Below are positions 36,386-48,600 of a stretch of DNA of 64,000 bases, piece by piece. Origin of the DNA: Larix kaempferi (Eukaryota > Streptophyta > Pinopsida > Pinales > Pinaceae); assembly GCA_027924585.1 (NCBI GenBank), contig BSBM01000361.1, positions 67,926,001 through 67,990,000 of the forward strand, given 5' to 3'. Made by a program: the position numbers and the translations under genes. The notes beneath the pieces were generated by a model. That model ran no database searches. It was not told where the DNA came from and worked only from the letters and a program-made list of their open reading frames with translations. The first letter of the stretch is position 1, and every line of letters starts with the position of its first letter.

Positions 36386-39300
36386 ATGTCTCACCACACC
36401 AAGCTTGAGGATAAGCTTGAAGGGACTCATAACTTTCGAGCTTGGAAGTATAGGATTGGGTTAATCCTGGAAGAAAATGAATTGGACTCCTACATCAGCC
36501 CTGAGGTCCTTATCCCAGAGGATGAAGAGGCTAAGGTATTTCATAAGAAGAACTTGGTCAAGGCAAAGAGAATCATTGTTGATTCTATCAAAGACCATCT
36601 CATACCACATGTGTCATCTCTACAGACACCCAAGGAGATGTTTGACTCCCTGACCAAGTTATTTGAAGGGAAGAATATAAATCGGAAGATGACTCCGTGG
36701 AATCAATTGAAAGGGGTCAAGATGTTGAATGGAGAGACCATTCAATCTTACTTCTCCAAGGTCTTTTAGATCAAGGAACAACTTGAAGCTGTGGATGAGG
36801 TAGTGGACAATGGTGAAGTTGTTATGACCACTCTGAATGGCCTACCTAGGTCATGGGACTCCTTTATTCAAGGAATCTGTGCAAGAAAGAAATTGATCTC
36901 TTTCGGTAGACTATGGGAGGAATGCTCTCAAGATGAAGCTAGTCTTGTGGCATGAGAAGAAAAGATGGGGAATGAAGATCAAGCTCTCACAGCCCACACC
37001 AAGGGAAGCAAGGTTAAGAGGGAGAAATCTCATAACAAGAAACATTCTCACTTTTATCACAAGAAGAAAGATGTATCTCATGTTCGATGTTTCGAATGTA
37101 ATGAAATGGGACACTTTGCTTCAACTTGTCCCAAGAAGAAGAAAGACAACAACTTCAACAAGAAGAAGAAGAATAAAAAAAGAAGATATCATGCTCATGT
37201 TGCTGAGGATGATGAACCTCCCAGGAAGAAAGCTAGAGCAGAAAGTGATGATGATGACTCATCAAGCGAAGAAGAGTATGTTCTAATCTCTGCTCTCACA
37301 GGTACTATCTCTCATGGTTGTAATGATTGGTTAATTGACAGCGGGGCTTCCAAACACATCATTGGGTTTAAAGAATATTTTTTAAACCTATCTGAACATG
37401 AATCACCCCATAAGGTGAAACTTCGGGATGATTATCAATACCCTATCAAAGGAAGTGGGGAAGCCTTCTACAACCTAGAATCTGGAAAGTCCTTAAAGAT
37501 GAAAGATGTGCTATTTGTATCTGGGCTCAAGAAGAATCTACTCTCCATCTCTGCATTAGATGCAAAAGGTATGAGGGTTGCATTTGTAGATGGCCAAGTC
37601 CTAATGTGTCCAAAGGGTAAAACTATTCATGATGCAGTGGTGATTGGAGAGCAAGAGGGAGGATTGTATAAACTAAAGGGACAACCTGAACATGCCATGG
37701 TGCATGAATCCATGGATCCAAGTGAACTTTGGCATAGAAGTCTTGCACATATGCACTACAGAGCATTTCCAATTGCAAGTAAGGCTGTAGAAGGTCTTCC
37801 TGAAATTAAGACCAAGCATGAAGGTGTTTGCAAAGGATGTGCAAAAGGAAAGAACATAAAGAAGGCATTTCCAAACAGTGAAAGCAAGGAAAAACATATC
37901 TTGGAAATTATCCACTCTGATGTATGCGGCCCGATGTCATCCAGTTCTCTGAGTGGGTATGTTTACTGTGTCTCTTTCATTGATGACTTCTCCAGGAAGA
38001 CTTGGGTTTACTTCTTGAAGAATGAAGATGAAGTGTTGGATAAGTTCAAGGAATTCAAAACCTTGATGGAGAACCAAACTAATAAGAAGATCAAGACATT
38101 CATATCCGACAATGGTGGAGAATTCACCTCACGTGACTTCAAGAAGTTATGCAGTGATTCAAGGATTAAGAGGGAGCTGACTACTCCTTACAATCCACAA
38201 TAGAATGGAGTTGCAGAATGAAAGAATAGAACAATCATGGAAGCAGCAAGGGAAATGCTGCATGACCAGGATCTACCTATGCATCTATGGGCAGAAGTAG
38301 TTAGGACAGCTATATATGTGCAGAACATAACACCCCATAAGATATTGGACAACAAGACACCAGAAGAGGTCATTTCTGGTAGGAAACCTGAATTCAACCA
38401 TCTCATAATATTTGGTTGTCCAGTATACACACATGTCCCAAAGGAAAAGAGGACCAAGATAGATCCTTCAGGAAAGAAGGGTATCTTTGTGGGTTACATT
38501 GAAAGCTTGAAGGCTTACATAATATACTTTCTAGGGTTCAAGAAGATTGATGTCAGCAGGGGTGTGACATTTGATGAAAACTCAGCATTCATCAAATCAA
38601 GGAATACACCTGTTGAAGATTATGAAGATCCTAAGGAAACTAGATTTCAAGACACTACTATGACTGAAGCAATTCCAGATGCAGATCATGAAATTGAAGA
38701 TCCACAAGAACCTGTAGATCCACCCCATGATAATAACTCTTACAAGAGGAAACCTACATGGGCTAAAGAGCTCATTCAAGATGCAGAAAGATATGGATTT
38801 CCAGAAGAAGAACACAGAGCAAAGAAGAGAGCTAGATCACATACCATCTATGTTGCCTTACTCTGTGATATCATGAACAAAGAACCTTCCAATTATGAAC
38901 AAGCTGGAGAAAAAAGAATGGAAGGATGCCACGACCAAAGAATACCAATCAATAATGAAGAATGATGTTTGGGATGTTGTCCCAAGACTTGAAGGGAAGT
39001 CTGTTGTGACTTCCAAATGGATCTACAAGATCAAGCATGCTGCAGATGGCAGCATAGAGAAATACAAGGCAAGGTTTGTAGCTCATGGCTTCTCTCAGAA
39101 AGAGGGAATAGATTATGAAGAAACTTATTCTCCTGTAGCCAGGTACACTTCTATCAGAATAATACTTGCTCTGGCTGTAGTGATGAAATGGAAGATACAC
39201 CAGATGGATGTCAAGACTGCCTTCTTGAATGGTGTAGTTGAAGAGGAAGTGTATGTGGAGCAGCCACTCAGTTTTGAAATACATGAGAGGGAGTCATATG

Positions 39301-40424
39301 TGTGCAGATTGAAGAAAGCCTTGTATGGCTTAAAACAAGCTCCTAGAACTTGGTATGGTAGGATGGACAGTTTTCTATTTAGTTTGGGCTTTACCAAGAG
39401 TAAAGCAGATTCCAACCTTTACTACAAGGTTGAGGAAGGAAATCCTGTGATTCTACTCCTGTATGTGGATGACCTGTTTGTAACAGAAGATGGCAGACTG
39501 ATTTCCAATACAAAGAGGAAGCTTGCTGCCGAGTTCGATATGAAGGACTTGGGGATGATGCACTATTTTCTAGGTATGGGGGTGTGGCAGAGTGTATATG
39601 GGATCTTCCTTGGACAAGGGAAGTATACAATAGATATCCTAAAGAGGTTCGGGATGATGGATTGCAAGGCCATGGCCACACCTATGGCATTGAACCTAAA
39701 GCTTCTGTGTGATGCTTCATCTGAGGTAGTTGATGTCTCTATGTATCATTAGATGATTGGGTCCTTGATGTACCTGACGAACACGAGACCAGATATTTGC
39801 TTTGCGGTGAACACATTGAGCTAGTTCCTGACATATCCAAGGAGTGTTCACCTGGTTGCTGTAAAGCATATTCTGAAGTACCTGAAGGGTATAGTTGATT
39901 ATGGGCTCAAGTATGAAGCGAATCAAAAGTTTAACCTGCAGGGTTATGTTTATTCAGATTGGGCAGGCAGTGCTGCAGATAAGAAGAGCACATCTGGGTG
40001 CTGCTTCAGTATGGGATCAGGTGTGATCTCTTGGTTTAGCAGGAAGCAGTCCTGCATAGCATTGAGTATAGCCGAGGCAGAGTATGTTGCAGCCTGTTGG
40101 GCTAGTTGTGAGGCAGTATGGCTTCGGAAGCTACTGTCAGAGTTATTTGATCTCCCGTTGGATACTACTGGTATCTTTTGTGACAACCAGAGTTGTGTGA
40201 AGTTGTCTGAGAGCCCGGTGTTCCACGATAGGTAGAAACACATTGAGATCAAATATCACTATATTAGGGATATGGTGTAGAGAGGAGTAGTGAATATCCT
40301 GTATATTGCGATGGATGAGCAGATTGCAGATGTGCTGATGAAGCCACTAGCCAGAGTAAAGTTCGAATACTTCAGAGAGAGGCTTGGCGTTCTTCAGATC
40401 GATGACACCTTGAGGAAGAAGTGA
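36386..40424 (+). pseudogene. copia-C gag-pol polyprotein with eight stops and one frameshift
   Basis: ATG 36386 opens a frame with gag (DKLEGTHNFRAWKYRIGLIL), a zinc knuckle CFECNEMGHFASTC (about 37090), a Lys-rich then acidic linker, protease DSGAS (about 37340), integrase (HRSLAHMHYRAF with CKGCAKGK, HSDVCGP, SDNGGEF), RT (QMDVKTAFLNG, LLYVDDLFVTE) and RNase H (YSDWAGS, AEAEYVA, CDNQSC). It ends at TGA 40422. Stops lie at TAG 36767, TGA 36953, TAG 38201, TGA 38219, TAG 39750, TAG 39822, TAG 40233 and TAG 40278; a one-base loss near 38905 changes frame. Most stops fit C-to-T changes in Gln or Arg codons. Confidence 0.92.
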
Positions 40425-40499
40425 TGGACACATTTGCGCAAGCCATTCCAAGCATGGTGGAAGGAGGATCCTTCACATGGCTATGGATGTAAGTGCTGT

Positions 40500-41110
40500 A
40501 TGATGAGCATTAGAATGATGTTCTAGTTTCTGCTCTGTATGATCAATTGGATCATTTATGTATGTATGCATCATGTTGGATGCTGGTATGATCAGTTGGC
40601 TCATTTATATTTATGTACGCATCATGTTGGATGCTGGCATGATCAGTTGGATCATTTATATGTATTTAAGCATCATGTTGGATGCTTTGATTAGTGTGAT
40701 CATGTATTTGTATATGCATCATGTTGGATGCTTGATATGATTAGTTGGAACATGGATTTGTATCAGGTAGATACTTGTATGATCAGGTAGATCATGTATT
40801 TGTATATCTATCAGGTGTATACTTGTATGATCAGTTAGATCATGTACTTATGTATGTATCAGGTGGATACTTCTATGATCAGGTAGATCATGTATGATGA
40901 TATGTATCAGGTAGATACTTGTATGCATCAGATGGATATACTATTTGATCAGGATGATCACAGATGACGAGCTTCAGGATGTTGCTCCAGATGACATGCA
41001 TCAGGTTGATGCTATGATGATGATCAGGATGATCACAGATGATGAGCTTCAGGATGTTGCTCCAGACGATACGCATCAAGTTGATGGTATGATGATGATC
41101 ATGTTGATCA
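40500..41110. repeat. copia-C GATCA/GATG-rich tandem repeats
   Basis: Diverged copies of a roughly 60-bp unit (ATGATCAGTTGGATCATTTA then GCATCATGTTGGATGCT) grade into units rich in TGATCAGG and GATGAGCTTCAGGATGTTGC. The block follows pol and is noncoding. Composition and position match positions 1-400 of copia-A in reverse orientation. Confidence 0.8.
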
Positions 41111-41189
41111 TGTGATGATGTACATCAGGATGATGTATGGTGAGTATCGGTTTGATACTCTATATCCATGGATAGGTTGTGCAGGTAAC

Positions 41190-41760
41190 ATAGAAAAGAC
41201 CCTTTAAAAACTGGACAGGTAGAGTAGTGTGCTCGTAACAGCTTGGGTTGCTCTATCGAGATCCAGACAGGTAGAGCGGTGTGCTCGTAACATCCTGGGA
41301 TGCTCTCAGTAGGTTTTTCTATAGTTAGCATAGAAAAGGTTCTTTAAAATTCGGACAGGTAGAGCGGTGTGCACGTAACATCCTGGGATGCTCTATCGAG
41401 ATCTAGATAGGTAGATAGGTGTGCTCGTAACATCCTGGGATTATCTGAGTAGGTTTTGCTACGGTTTCACATAGAAAAGATCCTTTAAAATCCGAACAGG
41501 TAGAGAGGTGTGCTCATAACATCCTAGGATGCTCTATCGAGATCCAGACAGGTAGAGTGGTGTGCTCGTAACATCCTGGGATGCTCTGAGTAGGTTTTGT
41601 GAAAGCTCACATAGAAAAGATCCTTTAAAATATGGACAGGTAGAGCGATGTGCTCATAATAGCTTGGGATGCTCTATCGAGATCCAGACAGGTAGAGCAG
41701 TTTACTCGTAGCATCCTGGGATGCTCTGAGTAGGTTTTGTGAAGGTCAACATGTAAAAGA
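41190..41760. repeat. 140-bp higher-order repeat, four copies
   Basis: The motif GACAGGTAGAG starts near 41214, 41354, 41494 and 41634 (period 140), with a second half-unit copy inside each (41266, 41406, 41547, 41687). Each 140-bp copy starts with CATAGAAAAGATCCTTTAAAA. Half-units contain GTGCTCGTAACATCCTGGGAT. The array ends about 280 bp before the polypurine tract. Confidence 0.9.
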
Positions 41761-42035
41761 ACCTATAGTCGACGCTAGGTTTTGTTGACACACGTAATCA
41801 GTCCTAGGTTCCACAGTATGGCCAGTGATGATGAAGACCTGCGGGTGGTGGGCCTACATCCAGTATGAAAAAGGACTGGCTCTGTAGAACTTCCTATGAC
41901 GAGTAGATTCAGAGATTGATTGAGATAGCAGCAGCAGTAACGATGACGATGATTCGAGGATGATGATTCTCTGATGATGATCTAGAGAAGAAGACTTGTG
42001 CTAGATGATCTGTGTCGAGAAATACCTTCCTAGTT

Positions 42036-42044
42036 AAGAGGGAG
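42036..42044 (+). other. copia-C polypurine tract
   Basis: AAGAGGGAG abuts the 3' LTR start, the expected plus-strand primer. Confidence 0.85.
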
Positions 42045-42638
42045 TGTTGATGTATATGTAACTTTGGAATGTATTTCATTTATATATTTATTGTACTCCT
42101 ATAGAGATGTATTATTCCTCTATACGGAAGTGTCATCATTTGTATTGACAAGTGTCGCAAGTGTGTTAACTTGTCGATGGGTTTTTAGACCACCTTGTAA
42201 GGGGTCGGCCCGATATAATGTAATATGAAGTTATTGTACCTAGCTAGACAAGTCGGCCCCATAAGTTTATTGGGAAAATAGGTCAAGTATAAATAGAGAT
42301 CGGGAGATCTCTATTTGGATCACTCAGAACTCACACTTCCTTCACTCGGAAAGTGGCGCACATGTGAGGAGGAGGATCAGCTGCTAAGAGGAGTCTATCT
42401 CTTGTACTTTGGCTATACTTTGGTTGAGATATTGCTCTATCTATCTCTGAAGAATTTGTGGGGTTTTTCACCTTAGGGTTTTCCCCATGGGAACTCTGTG
42501 TGTCTATTGTCTCTCATGCTTTTGCTTCTTGTGATGATTGACATGCTTGTTATGATTGATATGAATTGATATACTGTACATGTTATTCTCTTAGTAAAGA
42601 TCCTAGAGTATTGTGAATTAATGCTCAAAATTTTAACA
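42045..42638 (+). repeat. copia-C 3' LTR (594 bp)
   Basis: Preceded directly by the polypurine tract AAGAGGGAG (42036-42044), a standard 3' LTR junction. The TATA box and hairpin (42291-42316) are conserved with a one-base loop change (AGGA to GGGA). Confidence 0.95.
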
Positions 42639-43487
42639 CCCATTTTCACCGGCGCTTTTGGATCAACCTTCGAACAAGCTGAAGTCTCACCCGAGGCGAA
42701 GATGGATGGTTACAGAAGCAAGTTTCTGCAACTGTGGCGATGCGCATATGTGGGAACTGATCTGGTATTACCTTTCTTACTTAGCATGTATTCTATTATA
42801 ACAATATTGATATGTAACTTTGCACTTCATGGTTATCAACAACCTACAGACTACGCTGAATCAATGTTGTCTCTACTCATGTAACTACGCATTCACCATA
42901 CTTAGCATTACTTTGTAACATTCATATACATGTGTTCAGCTTACTTAAAATATGATTTCCATTAACATACATATGAAAGCAAATACATAAACATATCATA
43001 TCATGAACACGACACATCGCACATTCATACATATAACACACGGATTTATGTGGTTCACCAACCCCAATAGTACCCTTAAACCCAAAATGGTGTGCTTCTC
43101 CTATCATCCACACTTTGCTTTAACTTCATTGTACTCTACTATCCTTTTGCGTTTCTTCTTATGAATCCGACACTTCTTCTGACAGTGCAGTTCTGACCAC
43201 GTGGCTCTAACTCTTTAGTGGCGCATCCTTTGCACCATTCTGCTTCTTTACATATGTTCCTGTAGCTGTCAGTTTGCCTCTTAAATCTTAACTGCTTCAA
43301 CTGCATCTGGTTGTCCTTAGTACTTTGTCTTTACTAAGGGGACAGGTCCTTCCTTGCCAACATCACTTTGCCCCATACCCTCCTCCCGGGAATTGCGAAG
43401 TTGATTCTCCCCAAAAATGGTCAACATTAGGCCTTGCCTAACTGTACTTATGTCATCAAAACTTCTATACTTGAACTGCTCCCAACA
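42639..43487 (-). repeat. gypsy-2 5' LTR, main piece
   Basis: On the minus strand it starts TGTTGGGAGCAG at 43487 and runs to the copia-C insertion. Positions 42640-42740 match the complement of 21190-21300 in the gypsy-1 LTR (CTCACCCGAGGCGAAG). A GGTTGGTGAACCACAT block near 43050 corresponds to the GGGGGTGAACCATG block of gypsy-1. No TATA box was found. Confidence 0.65.
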
Positions 43488-43508
43488 CCAAAATGTTAAG
43501 AAAAATCA

Positions 43509-43920
43509 TTGCAGGTGGAAACTAGAAAAAAGTGGGAGCAAGGCATGAATGAGGAGATGGACTAATTGGTAAGAAACCAGACTTGGGATTTAGTTCAGTT
43601 TCCTGCAGGTAAAATATCATTGCAAAATAAATGGGTTTATAGGTTGAAGGAAGAAGATGAAGGAAAGAAGCGGTACAAGGCTAGACTTGTTGTATAGGGC
43701 TTTGCACAAAATAAAGGTATAGATTTTGATGAAATATTTTCTCCTGTTGTTAAAATGACTTCAATTAGAACTATTTTAAGTCTAGTGGTGGTAGAATATT
43801 TGTATCTTGAATAGTTAGATGTAAAAACAACATTTCTTTATGGGGATTTGGAGGAAGATATTTATATGCATAAACCATAGTGGTATGAGGTCAAAGAGAA
43901 GGAGAATTTGGCAATCTAAA
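43509..43920 (+). pseudogene. Copia RT N-terminal fragment (copia-D)
   Basis: The plus strand encodes KWEQGMNEEMD, QTWDLVQFPAG, LQNKWVYRLKEE, KRYKARLVV, GFAQNKGIDFDEIFSPVVKM and LDVKTTFLYGDLEEDIYM, the start of copia RT. TAG or TAA stops interrupt at least four places. It begins just right of the gypsy-2 LTR, so gypsy-2 probably inserted into this copy. After 43920 the sequence jumps to LTR-like DNA, implying a deletion of the rest of pol. Confidence 0.8.
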
Positions 43921-44330
43921 ATGTTGTAATTTCATAGTCATGACTTGGTCAATAATGGGTGATTTACGGGCCCATGGTATTGGTTGTCCCATAGTATTTT
44001 CCCATGGTAATCCCTCTTTAAAATGAAGGCAATGTAATATGGTTGTGTATTGTAGAATTGTAAATATCTCTATGATTGTGTGAGAGAGACAGTGAGAGAG
44101 TGAAGAGGAAGTTGCAGCATATGTGCTATAGTTTGTATCCCTTCATTTGTTGGATGGTATAATAATAAGGAATGGCAATTTTTGTGTGGGCGTATCCCAT
44201 CTTGGGTGAACCATGTTATATTGGTGTCTCTTTTGTATTGTGTTTATGTGATTTATATTTGCATCTTGTTTATTGTTTATTATTGCTCTGCGATCCCGTT
44301 TTTCTCACACAATGGTAAAAAAAAAAAAAC
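43921..44330 (+). repeat. Probable LTR remnant of copia-D
   Basis: Contains CGTATCCCATCTTGGGTGAA followed by a T/G-rich tail, the kind of block found in plant LTR R regions. No partner LTR is in the window, so ends are unknown. Confidence 0.4.
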
Positions 44331-44787
44331 CCTTTTTATTAATTTAGGATAAGATATTTTAATATTTTATTTCATTATTTTAATTGTTTTTATCAATTTA
44401 GTTATTTTTCAGTAATGTTTCGAGTCAAACTAGGTTCTAACACTCGTTGTGGAGATCGCAAGTGAATTTTAATAATAATTGACTATGGAGGAGTTTATTT
44501 TTGAATTTTTCATACTCCTTATCAAATATGAAAAATCTCCTTAGCGCTTTGTTGTAGGTACAACAAATCCTATTTTTATTGATGAAAATGGGAGCCCCAC
44601 TATTAATTTTGAAGGTAATTTGGAATTCCTTTTCTTATTTTTGGGTTTTTTTTATTGTTTTCCTTATCTCTTATTATTCCATGCTTTGGATTTAATAAAT
44701 TTTGTTGAAATAACCTTTCTTTTGTGTGTTTTGAAAACTGCAGAAAACTTGCTTTTTCTTGAAATCATGTCGTTTTCGCAACTCACG
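44331..44787. other. AT-rich DNA, no gene seen
   Basis: Starts with a 12-A run and is strongly AT-rich. No coding sequence or repeat is supported; it may be part of the element that contains the following hairpin array. Confidence 0.5.
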
Positions 44788-45320
44788 ATCCGCAATCCAC
44801 AATGTGGATTGCGGATGCTGAAAGTTTTCGGATAATAAACTTCTCCTTTCTGCAATCCGCAACCCGCAAGTCCGGATTGCGGATGCCGAGAAACCTTTTT
44901 AAATAAAATCCAATTTTGTTTCCGCAACCCGCAACCCACAAATGTGGATTGCGGAATGCGGAAGTCGCTTAGTAAAATAAAATGGAAATTTTCCCTTCTC
45001 CAACCTGCAACCCGCAAGGTGTGGATTGTAGATTGTGGAAAGTACTTAGGCCTTGAAAATAAACTTTTATGTTCTGCAACCCACAACCCGCAAATTACGG
45101 ATTGCTGAAATCGGAAACCATACTAAAATGAATTGAAGTTGCGCACCCGCAATCTGCAACATGCATTGCGGATTGAAAAAAGATTGAATTTTATTATTAT
45201 TTATCACCGCTTTGTTTTCCAATTTTGGATTACGGATTGCGAAAATATTAAAATTAATTATGACCAAATTTGCAGTTCCGCAACCCACAACCCGCATTGC
45301 GGATTGCGGATTGCAGAAGC
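44788..45320. repeat. Hairpin-forming tandem array, about eight units of 70-76 bp
   Basis: Each unit contains CCGCAACCCGCAA-type bases followed by the complement TTGCGGATTGCGG. The first is almost a perfect palindrome: ATCCGCAATCCACA (44788) and TGTGGATTGCGGAT (to 44816) around one base. Similar inverted pairs recur near 44855, 44926, 45000, 45075, 45148 and 45279, with a half unit near 45225. The linkers are AT-rich and diverged. Confidence 0.85.
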
Positions 45321-45661
45321 CACAATCAAAATTTACAAAAAAGTTGATCCTGCATTTTCTTTTCCGCTTTTCATGATTTAATCTAAGCCATTTATTCCTT
45401 TTAATCATACGGTCCTGATTCACCCCACTATTGCTTAAGTATTTTCAATTTTTACAATTTTTCCATTGTTTTTCTAATTACGAATTTCATTTGGGCGAAA
45501 TATTTTATTGCAAATTCTTACCAGGATTACCATTTTAACTGTTGTCTTCGACATAGGTTAGTTTTTCGAAACTCTGATTCACATTTTGGTGATAATTCAG
45601 AGTTAAAATGATTTTAATTGATTGTTTTTTCTATTTTATCACAGTTCTAAGCTACCCAACC
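45321..45661 (+). other. Leader of the following extra ORF, possible intron end
   Basis: AT-rich. A pyrimidine-rich stretch ending CTATTTTATCACAG at about 45643 lies 18 bp before the ATG at 45662 and looks like a 3' splice site. The donor was not identified. Confidence 0.4.
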
Positions 45662-48600
45662 ATGTCGAAAAACACACGCTCCAAAATGGCCCTAAGGGAA
45701 CTCAAAAACAAAGACCCAAACAGTGGAATCCTCTCTAATACAAACAACAGGGTGTCTGAAACTCTTCACCTGGATTGGGCCCACATTTACTCTTTGTTCG
45801 ACAATGATGACCTTTCTGAAATCCAGCAAAACCAATCCTTTTATATGAACATCAGTAAGTCTCAATTACATGCCATTACTGCTAGACTGGCTCTTATGCC
45901 CTATACTAACGCCATCAAATGAATAATTGATTATGCCCAACCTCAAGACCATTCTTTCAATGACAAGTCGGGGGTCCAGCTGACCTCTTTATGGCCCGAA
46001 GCGTTCGCTAGAGCTTATTCCCTAAGACAACCTGACTAGTTGTTGAATGCCAACTTCTTGGACTCCATCAAGACCCAATTCAACTTTGATGAAATGCTTA
46101 AATATTGGATGAGTAACCCTACAAGCTTCATGCCCAAGGATGAAAAATTCTATCCTGTTTCCTGGTTTAAAGAGCCATTTTCTCTATCAGTAGCTATGCT
46201 ATGCAGGTTGTACGGATTAACATATTGCTCAGTATTTAAGGATGAGTGGGCATCCCTTGCTTACCATGTACTCACTACGGGAGAGTCCTTCAAGTGGGAT
46301 CAAATTCTATCACAGGAGATCAAGGTAGCAATTGAGAAATACCAGAAGACCCCAGCCTCTAGAAAACCCACTTTCTTCTATTCGGCTTACATCATGGATA
46401 TATTTTCTGTCACTTTTTAGTTTCCTCCGATGGGATGTAATTGGACTTTGTCTGTACCACCTGTCCACATTTATTTCTCAACATTGTGGGAAGACAATTT
46501 CATGCCTCTAATATATGATATCTTTTATCATCTTGTTGGTTCAATTCAGCTGATGATTTACAAGGAGAATGCTCCCACTTTTTTTTAACATGCCAAAGAA
46601 CTGGTCTCTAATATGGGTGATTGGTATGTAGGAGAATACTTCTCCTGTTTCAGGATTTGTGGCAACAACATAGCCAATCTATTTCCCATAATTGTGCCAG
46701 ATAAACTACTATTGGAAGAGGTTGCCTATCAGAGAAAAACAGATGGTGTATTCCAAAAAATCATTGGTGCCAAAAGAAGAGGATGTCCAAAGTTCCCACT
46801 TCATCTAGGGCCTCTGACAATTCAGAATTCAACCCATGCTGGGTTACTTGGAAAGAAGTTTGTTGCCCTCAAGCTCGGAAAATCCCTAAAGAGGATGCAT
46901 GATCCCAAGTCATTTCTAGTAAATCATTTTGCACAAGAGAACATGAAGAGTGAGTATTCTAATTAGACCAATCCAAATGATTCAATTTACCAGGGTGTTG
47001 ATTCATTTACAAAGGTGTTGAACAAGAATTCCTCCCTGGAAGAAAATAATTTTACTTTTCAGTATCAACATGAGCCCAAAGCTAAGGTTCAACAATACAA
47101 AAATTTTGAGCTATCACTTGATGAAAAGGCGAAAAGGAAAGGGCAGAGAAAGAACCTCAGAAAGAAAACACCCCTTTGATGCTTACTTACCATGCTGATG
47201 ACAAGGGCAAGGCACCTGCGGAAGACACAGCATAGCCGAGGCCTCTAGCTAATCTCAATGCCTTGATTCAGTAAGCTACTGAGATGAAAAGAGAATTGGC
47301 AAAGATGTGTTTAGTATATACTAAGGTTAGTACAACAAACACCCCAACGAAGAAGCAAAAGGTTCGAAGCTCTGCACAAAAGGTAACCATGATTGAATAG
47401 AGTGACCTAGAGGATGAAACACTTCCATATTCTTTCCCAACTATTGTTCCTATTTTGCAAGAAGTTACTGTTTCACCAGTGTTTGTTGATATTTTGAAAG
47501 GTATAGTTATGGATGATCCCCTTCCATATCTCCACTTTCAAGTAGTCACCACAGTGACTGTTGCACTTACCTATACACCTCCACTTACTTTCACTATATT
47601 CCCCTCCATCTCATCAGTTGATACTTCATTCCCTTCCCTCTCATCAGTTGATACTAAACTCTCTTATATTTCATCATTTGATACCAACCCTCCTTCATCT
47701 ACCACAATTGGGCCACCTGTTACTCCTCTTATCACTTCACAAGATTCATTGGTAACCCCACATTCCACCTTGTTGCCACAGGTAACTGAAGTGCAAGTAC
47801 CAATTTTATCCTCCTAACCATCTATGACCACAATCTCTATTTCAATTCCTGAAACTATTACCTTCACTTCTTCTCGCACTTTCTCCTTATCATCAGTTTC
47901 CAACATCATTTCTCCTTCCATATCCACCACCCAAATCACAATTCCCATTCCAACTTCTGCTGCATTCCAAACTACACCTTTGGTCTCAACTTCTGGTGTT
48001 TCCACTTCCACAGTAGACATAGTAGCATATTTTGGAGAAGATGTTGTGGTTTCCATGGGAGAATAGTTATACAATAATTTTGAGAAGGAAATGGTGAAAA
48101 GAGGAACTAAAAGACAAAGGGAAGGGACTATTATGCAAGGCCCTGCTCCCAACCAGGTCATATGGAAGAAAACATCCACTGATGCACAACAAGAAGCACT
48201 TGAAACTGCTGCAGCAATGGGAGACTTTGCAGGGGCTAATTATGACTCAGTCACTTCTTTGAACAAATAAATTGAGGCTAAGAAACAGGAATTGTAGAAG
48301 CTCAAAGAGAAGCAAACTGAAATTGAGGAACAACATCAATCTGAACATCAAGAGTTGAGAAATCAACATGATAGTCAGGTGAAAGACTTGCAGGAACATA
48401 ACACATCTCTCTAGCAGTATATACAGGAAGCACAAGTGCTAAACATTGGCTATGCTGAGAAGATCAAACTTCTTGAGCAACAGTTGAAGGATGCAGTAGT
48501 TGTGGCAGTCACTTCTTCCTTCCCAAGATTTTCTGTAGAGGAATTCAAAGAATTTTCCTTGAAGGTGAATCAAGATTATAATAACCTCTTGGTTCAGTTG

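Larger units (their letters stand above)
35229..42638 (+). mobile_element. copia-C: complete plus-strand Ty1/copia retrotransposon
   Basis: LTRs 35229-35811 and 42045-42638 start TGTTGATG and end TTTTAACA. Flanks CCCTT (35224-35228) and CCCAT (42639-42643) are a 4-of-5 match for the target duplication. The primer-binding site, gag-pol and polypurine tract are in canonical order. Between pol and the polypurine tract lie 1.6 kb of tandem repeats. By eye the LTRs differ at about 6 percent of sites, so copia-C is older than copia-B. It sits in the gypsy-2 LTR. Confidence 0.93.
21351..43487 (-). mobile_element. gypsy-2: old minus-strand Ty3/gypsy element split by three insertions
   Basis: Minus-strand pieces, in element order, are the 5' LTR (43487-42639 continuing at 35228 to about 34970), leader and gag (34787-32960), protease (32300-31938), pre-RT (31059-31900, then 23956 leftward), RT/RNase H (23900-22414) and integrase (to about 21360). 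Copia-C splits the LTR, the LINE splits the pre-RT region within a PEMSNP-coding segment, and gypsy-1 truncates integrase after WHDRHIKH. The 3' end must lie left of the window. Gypsy-2 itself seems to have landed in a copia pol gene resuming at 43509. Confidence 0.75.

Noticed and set aside
44664-45423. Cys/Arg-rich minus-strand ORFs (CGLRIADCG-like)
   Set aside because: They are translations of the CCGCAATCC hairpin units; no independent coding evidence.
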